The notes under the pieces are model-generated. The model searched no databases, had not been told where the DNA came from, and saw nothing but the letters and a program-made list of their open reading frames with translations. The translations under genes and the position numbers were made by a program. From OAS926 sp035503715 (GTDB lineage: Bacteria; Pseudomonadota; Alphaproteobacteria; Rhizobiales; Rhizobiaceae), in contig DATJTE010000059.1 of NCBI GenBank assembly GCA_035503715.1, forward strand, positions 21,011 through 85,010: a stretch of 64,000 bases of DNA. Direction: 5' to 3'. The stretch's first letter is position 1. Every line of letters begins with the position of its first letter. Positions 52,954 through 60,150 of the stretch are shown here, piece by piece.

Positions 52954-54069
52954 ATGGCTTTGCATATCCCGATTTCAACCACTGGCGCCGCTACGGCCCT
53001 TACCCTCGCGGATGGCGACGATGTGTTTATCGCGGACGGCGTCGTGTTGGCTTCAACGGGCCAGCGGGCGCTCGACGGCAGTGTCGGCGGCACCCACCAC
53101 ATCACCGTAGCCGGAACCGCTGCGTCTTTCGGCATAGGGATCGCGCTGGGCAACGACAGCGCTCTCCATTCCGCCAACACGTTGATCATCGAAGCCTCCG
53201 GCGACGTCAGATCCTTCATCACGTATGCCGTCACGATTTTCAGTTGGGGAACGACCTTCTCCAATAGCGGCTATGTATCCGGTCCTCTCGGTGGTCTTTT
53301 TCTCAGCGGGGATCATGCCGGTACCGTAACCACGGTGACCAACAGCGGCATCCTTCGTGGGGAGAACGGCTTCGGTGTGACGCGCTATGAACAGACCGAA
53401 ACGATAAGGCTGGTGAATACCGGTACGATTTCAGGCACGAAAGCATACGGATTTGAGGGCGTTTCCACCAACCGTGATCTGATACAAAATTCTGGCCGAA
53501 TGACCGGCGACATCGATCTGAGTGGTGGCAACGACATCTATGCCGGCGCATCCGGCAGGCTGACGGGGAAGGTCCTCGGGGGCGACGGAAACGACACGCT
53601 GACCGGCGGTATTGACGGAAACGAGTTTCGGGGCGGCGCAGGCGCAGACACGTTGATCGGCAGCGCCGGCAACGACGTGCCGAAGGGCGACTCAGGGAAA
53701 GACAGGCTCAATGGCGGAACCGGAAACGACAGGCTCTACGGCGGCGCTGATAAGGACATCTTCATTTTCAGCGCCGGCCTGACCAGCGCAAACCGGGACA
53801 CCATCCACGACTTCAACCGGTTGGACGACACGATCCAACTGCAGAACGCGGTGTTCAAGAAAGTGGGCAATGCCGGGCCACTGGCGCCCGCCGCATTCGC
53901 CAAGAACGCGACCGGAACCGCAGGCGATTCCACCGACCGGATCATCTGCGAGACCGATACGGGTCGGCTGTTCTACGACCCCGATGGGACAGGGCCTATG
54001 ACGGGCATCCATTTCGCCACGCTCTCCACCAGGCCGGTGATCAGCGCGGCGGATTTCGTAGTGATTTGA
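52954..54069 (+). CDS. RTX-type calcium-binding protein
   Basis: 371 residues. The first 200 are beta-rich (TNSGILRGENGF, LVNTGTISGT) with hints of parallel beta-helix. Residues about 208-270 carry GGxGxDxLx-type nonapeptides (GGDGNDTLTGG, GGAGADTLIG, GGTGNDRLYGGAD) that bind calcium. The tail ends ISAADFVVI, which fits the uncleaved C-terminal signal of type I secretion, and there is no N-terminal signal peptide. One degenerate unit reads GNDVPKGDSGKD. No HlyB/HlyD/TolC genes are in the window. Between the two giant repeat genes. Confidence 0.85.
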   Translation: MALHIPISTTGAATALTLADGDDVFIADGVVLASTGQRALDGSVGGTHHITVAGTAASFGIGIALGNDSALHSANTLIIEASGDVRSFITYAVTIFSWGTTFSNSGYVSGPLGGLFLSGDHAGTVTTVTNSGILRGENGFGVTRYEQTETIRLVNTGTISGTKAYGFEGVSTNRDLIQNSGRMTGDIDLSGGNDIYAGASGRLTGKVLGGDGNDTLTGGIDGNEFRGGAGADTLIGSAGNDVPKGDSGKDRLNGGTGNDRLYGGADKDIFIFSAGLTSANRDTIHDFNRLDDTIQLQNAVFKKVGNAGPLAPAAFAKNATGTAGDSTDRIICETDTGRLFYDPDGTGPMTGIHFATLSTRPVISAADFVVI

Positions 54070-54225
54070 GCAATTTTCGTGCTCCTCCCGTTCGGCGCAG
54101 CTCGAAAATCCCTGTACTATTTTCGCGTATGTCACAAACGCCGTTTCTCACTCGTCTTCTGTATAGGTCCGGCTGAAACGGCCCGATCGATGACGGCCAC
54201 GGGCCGTCCGATAAAGGAGACGATC

Positions 54226-54537
54226 ATGAGCACACAGGCACTTTACATCCGCCACACCGCCAAGCCCGGCAAGCGGGACGAGGTCAGGCGCATCTGGGAA
54301 AAATACGCGCGGTCCTACACCGAGAGCACGAAAAGCCAGTTGGCGAGCTTCTATTGCTACGACAACAACGATCCCGATTCGATCGTCGTGTTCGGACTGC
54401 AGGACGAAGCGCACGCCGGCGATTTCCAGAAGCAGTCCTGGTACAAGGACTATCAGGCGGAGACGGCAGCCTTGCTCGCTGGTCCGTCGGAGCTACGCTT
54501 CGCGACGCCGCAGTTCGTGAAGGGTTTGTCAGACTGA
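54226..54537 (+). CDS. ABM-like dimeric alpha-beta barrel protein
   Basis: 103 residues from the ATG at 54226 (MSTQALYIRHTAKPGKRDEVRRIW), with AAAGGAGACGATC ahead. The ferredoxin-like fold is that of antibiotic biosynthesis monooxygenase/Dabb proteins (FYCYDNNDPDSIVVFGLQDEAHAG). Cofactor-free oxygenase or unknown. A terminator follows at 54560. Confidence 0.8.
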   Translation: MSTQALYIRHTAKPGKRDEVRRIWEKYARSYTESTKSQLASFYCYDNNDPDSIVVFGLQDEAHAGDFQKQSWYKDYQAETAALLAGPSELRFATPQFVKGLSD

Positions 54538-54559
54538 GCCGCCTGGAGACGAACAAAAG

Positions 54560-54595
54560 AAAACGGCGCGGCCGATTGGCCGCGCCGTTTTTCGT
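54560..54595. terminator. Strong bidirectional terminator
   Basis: A 12- to 13-bp stem AAACGGCGCGGCC / GGCCGCGCCGTTT with a GATT loop and T-run on both strands, between the ABM-like gene (plus) and the second giant gene (minus). Confidence 0.9.
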
Positions 54596-54606
54596 TATCG
54601 TCAGGC

Positions 54607-57600
54607 TTAGATTGCCTGATAGGCTGCGATGACCGCGGCGACCTGCGCGTCGTTCATCACCTGGATCTGCGCGGTGGTGAAGGCCTGCACCTGATCGCCG
54701 CTCAGGCCGGAGATGTCGTCCGCCGACAGGCCGGCAATCGCGCCGGTGCTGATCGCGGCGATCTCGTCGGTTGCAAACGTCTCGAGGTCTTCCATTTCCA
54801 TCGCATCGATCTGGCCCGAGGTCAGTGCCGCGACCTGCGTCGCGGTCAGCGCCTCGATCTGGTCGGAGCTCATCGCGCCGATCTGCGCGAAGGTCATGCC
54901 GGCGATCGCCTTGGTGCTGATCGCGGCCACCTGGTCCGTGGAAAGCACTTCGACCTGCTCGGTGGTCAGCGCCGCGGCCTGCGCGGCCGTTAGCGCGCCC
55001 ACCTGAGCGGCGCTGAGCGCCTCGACCTGATCGGTGGTGAATGCCGCCACCTGCACGGTCGTCATCACGGCGATCTGGCCGGTGGTGAGCGCTTCGACCT
55101 GCTCGGTGGAGAGCGCAGCCACGGTGGCGGTCTGCATGCCGGCGATCGCCTTGCTGCTGATCGCGGCGATCTCATCGGCGCCAAACTCGGCGATGCCGTC
55201 CGCGCCGATCGCACCGATCTGCGCGGTGGTCATCACGGCGATCTGGCCGGCCGTCAGCGCGCCGACCTGGTCGGCGGTCATGGCGCCGATCTGGTCAGCC
55301 TTCAGGCCGACAACGGTCTTGGTGCTGATCGCGGCGACCTGATCGGTGGCGAGTTCACCAAGCTGATCGGTAGTCAGCGCGGCGACCTGCGTCGATGTCA
55401 GCGCTCCAACCTGTGCGGTTGACAGCGCACCGATCTGATCCGCCGTGAAGGCGGCCACCTGCGTGGTCTTCAGCGCGGCGATCTGCGCCGTCGTCAGCGC
55501 CTCGACCTGGCCGGTCGAAAGTGCTGCGATCGCGTCGGTCGTCAGGCCGGAGATGGCCTTGGTGCTGGTCGCGGCGATTTCGTCAGTCGAGAACTCGGCG
55601 ATGCCGTCAGCGCTGATCGCGCCGATCTGCGTGGCGCTGAGCACCGCGACCTGCGCGGTCGTCAGCGCGCCGATCTGTTCGGTGGTCATGCCGCCGATCT
55701 GGGTTGCCGTCAGGCCGATCACGGCCTTGGTGCTGATCGCGCCGACCTGGTCGGTCGAGAGCTCAGCGATCTGGTCCGCCGTCAGCGCCCCGACCTGGGC
55801 CGAGGTCATCGCGCCAACCTGGTCGGTCGACAGCGCGCCGATCTGGTCCGCCGTGAAGGCCGCGACCTGCGTGGTCTTCAGGGCCGCCATCTGCACCGTC
55901 GTCAGGGCTTCGACCTGATCGGTCGAAAGAGCCGCGATGGCATCGGTGGTCAGGCCGGAGATGGCCTTGGTGCTGGTCGCGGCGATCTCGTCGGTCGAGA
56001 ACTCGGCGATGCCGTCAGCGCTGATCGCCGCGATCTGCGTGGCGTTCAGCACGGCGATCTGACCGGCTGTCAACGCGCCGACCTGATCCGTGCTCATCGC
56101 ACCGATCTGCGCCGCGGTGAGGCCGACCACAGCCTTGGTGCTGATCGCGCCGATCTGGTCGGTCGACAGATCACCGATCTGGTCGGTGGTGAGGGCTGCA
56201 ACTTGCGCTGACGTCATTGCGCCGACCTGGGCCGTCGACAGCGCGCCGAGCTGGTCAGTGGTGAGCGCCGCCACCTGCGTGGTCTTCAGAACCGCAATCT
56301 GCGCGGTGGTCAGCGCTTCGACCTGATCGGTCGAAAGCGCGGCAACGGCATCCGTGGAGAGGCCGGAGATTGCCTTGGTGCTGAGCGCCGCGATCTCGTC
56401 GGTCGAAAATTCGGCGATGGCGTCAGCATCGAGGGCGCCGAGCTGCGTGGCGCTAAGCACCGCCGCTTGTGCCGCGGTCACCGCCGCGACCTGATCGGTG
56501 GTCATGCCGCCGATCTGCGTCGCCGTCAGGCCGATGATCGCCTTGGTGCTGATCGCGCCGATCTGATCGGTGGAGAGCTCGGCAACCTGGTCAACCGTCA
56601 GCGCCGCAACCTGCAATGAGGTCATCGCGCCGACCTGGTCGGTCGACAGTGCGCCGATCTGGTCGGCCGTGAAGGCGGCGATCTGCGCCGGCTTCAAGGC
56701 AGCGATCTGCGCCGTCGTCAACGCCTCGACCTGCTCCGTAGACAGGGCGGCAATCGCATCGGTCGTCAAGCCGGAAATCGCCTTGGTGCTGGTTGCGGCA
56801 ATCTCGTCGGTCGAGAACTCGGCAATGCCGTCAGCACTGATGGCCGCGATCTGCGTGGCATTGAGCACGGCGATCTGTCCGGCGGTGAGCGCGCCGATCT
56901 GGTCGGTGCTCATCGCGGCAATCTGGTCGCCCTTCAGCCCGACGACAGCCTTGGTGCTGATCGCCGCGACCTGATCGGTGGTGAGCTCACCGATCTGATC
57001 GGTAGTGAGCGCGGCGACCTGCGGCGACATCAGCGCGCTGACCTGGTCGGTCGAGAGCGCGCCGATCTGATCGGTGGTGAGCGCGGCGATTTGCGTCGTC
57101 TTCATCGCCGCGATTTGCGGCTTGGTCAGCGCCTCGACCTGGTCGGTCGAGAGCGCCGCCACCGCATCGGTCGTCAGGCCGCCGATCGCCTTGGTGCTGA
57201 TCGCGGCAATCGCATCGGTCGAGAACTCGGCAACGTCGTCGGCGCCGATCGCGCCGAGCTGGATGGCGCTCAGAACCGCGACCTGGCTGGTGGTGAGCGC
57301 GCCGACCTGGTCGGTGCTCAGCCCGCCGATCTGCGTCGCTGTCAAGCCGATGACGGCCTTGGTGCTGATCGCGGCGACCTGATCCGTCGACAGTTCAGCG
57401 AGCTGGTCGGCGGTCAAGGCGGCGACCTGCGGCGAGGTCAGCGCACTGACCTGATCGGTCGAGAGCGCTCCAATCTGGTCGGCAGTGAAGGCAGCGATCT
57501 GCGTCGGCTTCATTGCCGCGATCTGCAGCTTGGTCAGCGCTTCGACCTGTTCGGTCGAGAGTGCAGCCACCGCGTCATTGGTCAGGCCGGCAACGGACTT

Positions 57601-58854
57601 GACGTTGATTGCCGCGACGCCGTCAGCAGAGAATTCACCGATCGCGTCAGCCGTAAGGGCGGCGGTCTGCTTCGCGGACAGCGTTCCGATCTGCGCCGTC
57701 GTGAGCGCGCCAGCCTGGTCGGCGCTCAACCCGGCGATCTGAGCGGTGGTCAGGCCGACGACCGCCTTGGTGCTGATCGCGCCGACCTGGTCAGTCGAGA
57801 GTTCGGCGAATTGATCGGTGGTGAGGGCCCCGACCTGCGCCGAAGTCAGGGCGCTGACCTGGTCGGTGGAGAGCGCGCCGATCTGGTCCGCGGTCAGGAC
57901 CGCGACCTGGGTTGTCTTCAGCGCGGCGATCTGCAGCTTGGTCAGGGCTTCGACCTGCTCGGTGGAGAGCGCGGCGACGACATCGTTGGTCAGGCCGGAG
58001 ATGGCCTTGACGTTGATGGCGGCGACTTCGTCGGCCGTGAATTCGCCAATGCCGTCGGCGTCGATTTCAGCCAGTTGCTTGGAGGAGAGGACGCTGATCT
58101 GCGTCGATGTAAACCCGCCGACCTGCTCGGTGCTCATGGCGCCGATCTGCGCGGCGGTGAGGCCGACAATTGCGGCATTGCTCAACGCACCGACCTGGTC
58201 CGCTGAAAGCTCCCCGATCTGATCGGTCGTCAATGCGGCGACCTGCGCCGCCGTGAATGCGCTCATCTGGTCTGTAGAGAGCGCGCCGATCTGGTCAGCG
58301 GTCAGCGCTGCAACCTGTGTGGGCTTCAAAGCCGCTATCTGCGGCTTCGTCAGCGCTTCGACCTGCTCGGTGGACAGTGCCGCGATGGCATCGGTGGTGA
58401 GACCAGAAATCGCCTTCGAGTTGATCGCCGCGATCTCGCCCGTCGTGAATTCTGCAATGGCGTCCGCGTCGATGGAACCGAGCTGCGCCGCGCTCAGGCT
58501 GGAGATCTGGTCGGCCGTCAGCGCTTCGATCTGCTCAGTGGTCAGCGCGCCGATCTGGTCGACGGTAAAGGCCGCGACCTGCGCCTTGCCGAAAGCCTCG
58601 ATCTTGGAAGCATCAACCGCTGCAAGCTGATCGGCGGTGAGGCCCTTGATCGCGGCCGCCGAAATCGCACCGAGCTGGTCATTGCTCATGCCTTCGACGT
58701 CTTCGGCGTCAAGGGCGGCGATCTGTGCGGCGCTCAGCACGTTGACCTGCTTGACGCTGAGCGCCTGGACGTCCTCCGTGGTCAGGGAGGTGATCGTCGC
58801 GGTCGACATTGTCCTGATCTGATTGACGGTAAGCGAAGAAACAATCGAGGTCAT
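54607..58854 (-). CDS. Giant octapeptide-repeat protein 2 (1415 residues)
   Basis: Built from about 176 eight-residue units, consensus A-L-[ST]-T-D-Q-[IV]-[GAE], with the same 17-unit (136-residue) higher order as protein 1: ALSTDQVE, ALTTAQIA, ALKTTQVA, AxTADQIG, ..., AISTKAVV, GLTATQIG, ..., EFSTDEIA, AISTKAIS, GLTTDAIA. The super-repeats are almost identical at DNA level (408-base period), much more so than in protein 1. N-terminus MTSIVSSLTVNQIR and C-terminus GLSGDQVQAFTTAQIQVMNDAQ..AYQAI align with protein 1. No Cys, no signal peptide, no membrane segment. Function unknown. A strong terminator follows it. Confidence 0.85.
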   Translation of the reverse strand: MTSIVSSLTVNQIRTMSTATITSLTTEDVQALSVKQVNVLSAAQIAALDAEDVEGMSNDQLGAISAAAIKGLTADQLAAVDASKIEAFGKAQVAAFTVDQIGALTTEQIEALTADQISSLSAAQLGSIDADAIAEFTTGEIAAINSKAISGLTTDAIAALSTEQVEALTKPQIAALKPTQVAALTADQIGALSTDQMSAFTAAQVAALTTDQIGELSADQVGALSNAAIVGLTAAQIGAMSTEQVGGFTSTQISVLSSKQLAEIDADGIGEFTADEVAAINVKAISGLTNDVVAALSTEQVEALTKLQIAALKTTQVAVLTADQIGALSTDQVSALTSAQVGALTTDQFAELSTDQVGAISTKAVVGLTTAQIAGLSADQAGALTTAQIGTLSAKQTAALTADAIGEFSADGVAAINVKSVAGLTNDAVAALSTEQVEALTKLQIAAMKPTQIAAFTADQIGALSTDQVSALTSPQVAALTADQLAELSTDQVAAISTKAVIGLTATQIGGLSTDQVGALTTSQVAVLSAIQLGAIGADDVAEFSTDAIAAISTKAIGGLTTDAVAALSTDQVEALTKPQIAAMKTTQIAALTTDQIGALSTDQVSALMSPQVAALTTDQIGELTTDQVAAISTKAVVGLKGDQIAAMSTDQIGALTAGQIAVLNATQIAAISADGIAEFSTDEIAATSTKAISGLTTDAIAALSTEQVEALTTAQIAALKPAQIAAFTADQIGALSTDQVGAMTSLQVAALTVDQVAELSTDQIGAISTKAIIGLTATQIGGMTTDQVAAVTAAQAAVLSATQLGALDADAIAEFSTDEIAALSTKAISGLSTDAVAALSTDQVEALTTAQIAVLKTTQVAALTTDQLGALSTAQVGAMTSAQVAALTTDQIGDLSTDQIGAISTKAVVGLTAAQIGAMSTDQVGALTAGQIAVLNATQIAAISADGIAEFSTDEIAATSTKAISGLTTDAIAALSTDQVEALTTVQMAALKTTQVAAFTADQIGALSTDQVGAMTSAQVGALTADQIAELSTDQVGAISTKAVIGLTATQIGGMTTEQIGALTTAQVAVLSATQIGAISADGIAEFSTDEIAATSTKAISGLTTDAIAALSTGQVEALTTAQIAALKTTQVAAFTADQIGALSTAQVGALTSTQVAALTTDQLGELATDQVAAISTKTVVGLKADQIGAMTADQVGALTAGQIAVMTTAQIGAIGADGIAEFGADEIAAISSKAIAGMQTATVAALSTEQVEALTTGQIAVMTTVQVAAFTTDQVEALSAAQVGALTAAQAAALTTEQVEVLSTDQVAAISTKAIAGMTFAQIGAMSSDQIEALTATQVAALTSGQIDAMEMEDLETFATDEIAAISTGAIAGLSADDISGLSGDQVQAFTTAQIQVMNDAQVAAVIAAYQAI
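54700..58600 (-). repeat. 408-bp tandem super-repeat array
   Basis: Within the second giant gene, the phrase GCCTTGGTGCTG recurs at about 55316, 55556, 55724 and 55964, that is at alternating 168 and 240 bases, giving a 408-base period of 17 octads. The finer period is 24 bases. Such arrays are liable to copy-number change and misassembly. Confidence 0.85.
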
Positions 58855-59254
58855 GTTCGGGCGCCTTTAGCGTTACACGGTTACCGATCTCGGGCATTCG
58901 CCACCGGCCGCGCGCCGAAGCTCCGGTGAGCTTCGTCATCGCAACCTCGGATGCGTCGAGCACCCGGTGGATGTCCTGCCGGACGGAAGGAAAATGCGTG
59001 GAACATGGCTCTCTTTCAGAGCCGGGCGCTGGAATCGCTTCATGCTGTCGGGGCAACGAGCCCCGCTTCCTGCGCGTCATATTGACTGTGAGCATCTCGC
59101 GGACGCGAGACGGATTTCTCCGGGAAACACCCCTACTCAACCCAGAGCCCCAACACGCCGGAGGTCGTGTTTCGGCAGATTCCCCTGAGGCGAGATTATT
59201 CTGGGACCTTCTAATTTTAACTTAACGGTTTGCCGTTCGTTTACTTTGGTGGAC
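58855..59254. other. 400-base intergenic stretch without gene
   Basis: Between the second giant gene and the DUF4274-like gene, both on the minus strand. The first 60 bases upstream of the giant gene contain a weak SD (AAAGG). An open frame on the plus strand at 58926-59225 has no protein-like features. It presumably carries the promoter of the giant gene; I do not see a clear -35/-10 pair. Confidence 0.5.
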
Positions 59255-60004
59255 TCACCAAAGCGCGCCGCAACCGACGCTAGAACCTGCTGGAATCTTC
59301 GACCACTGGTCGTCTGCCGAGCTGGCCCATCGATCGGGCACGAAGAGGGGGATCTCATTAGCTGTGATCCAGCCGAGCTTTTCGCCGAACCAATAGGGAG
59401 GCAGTTCCCGGCCATGGACTGGATACCAATGCCGCGTGGAGGAAAGACTCGACAGGTAGAGTTTACGCGCTTCCTCTGGATCACGGGCGAGCTGCCTTGG
59501 AAAGCCTTCGGAGAAGAAGTTCTCGTCGACGACATAGCCGTCATCCGGGAATGTTGGCTGAGGCGCGCGCCACGGCAAGGAGCGCTGATCGAGACCGGCG
59601 ATGTGACTCAGGTAGATCTGGTACATATCGTCGATCATATCGCGCGTATCTTTGTCGAGCTTCAGCTCACGGAGTACATACAGGCCATCCTCCCAGCGCG
59701 TGGCGATGAGCTGCGCCAGTTCAAAACCTTCGTCGAAGTCTGCAGGGTTGCGCGTGGTCAATATGCGACCGTTCTCGAAGTGCTCTCCGCCATTGCATTT
59801 CCAGAAGATGTCCTGAGCGGTGGCCGCGTCGCAGTCACCCTGCATGGCAATCCAGGCAAGTGGCGCGCCGCCGTGACCGTAGTTCCACGTGACCGCGACG
59901 CCGTGCCACTCATCCGGCCCGTGGGCCTGAAGCCAGGCCATCAGCGCCTCGTAGCGTGGTCTCGGCACCTGCACGGACCACTTTGTCTCGTCGAATACGC
60001 TCAT
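59255..60004 (-). CDS. DUF4274-like hypothetical protein
   Basis: 249 residues. The segment EWHGVAVTWNYGHGGAPLAWI followed by QGDCDAATAQDIFWKCNGG fits the DUF4274 pattern (W-H..W-N, then C-D-x-A-T-A). The C-terminal half is Trp/Pro-rich (LPWRAPQPTFPDDG, PPYWFGEKLGW). DUF4274 is of unknown function, sometimes found with polymorphic-toxin immunity genes; no toxin is evident here. GGAGATCGTT precedes the ATG. Confidence 0.75.
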   Translation of the reverse strand: MSVFDETKWSVQVPRPRYEALMAWLQAHGPDEWHGVAVTWNYGHGGAPLAWIAMQGDCDAATAQDIFWKCNGGEHFENGRILTTRNPADFDEGFELAQLIATRWEDGLYVLRELKLDKDTRDMIDDMYQIYLSHIAGLDQRSLPWRAPQPTFPDDGYVVDENFFSEGFPRQLARDPEEARKLYLSSLSSTRHWYPVHGRELPPYWFGEKLGWITANEIPLFVPDRWASSADDQWSKIPAGSSVGCGALW

Positions 60005-60150
60005 AACGATCTCCTACACGGACAAACACAGTTGAGCCTGCCAAACAATGCGTTGACCGACAGGGTTAAGGAGTCGCGGTCGAAGCGATAGGATTTGCCG
60101 ACAAATCGCGCTATAGAGCCCGCGCGAACGGAACCGCGCCAACCCGCTGA

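Noticed and set aside
57091..58206. 371-codon plus-strand frame in the second giant
   Set aside because: Same reason; antisense of the octad repeats.
43897..58854. Regular 24-base repeats as a possible CRISPR array or TALE-like code
   Set aside because: Units are contiguous, translated in one frame and have no spacers; the octad lacks the 33-35 residue TALE unit and its variable diresidue.
58926..59225. 99-codon plus-strand frame in the gap before the DUF4274-like gene
   Set aside because: No SD, no protein-like composition, and it overlaps the presumed promoter of the second giant.
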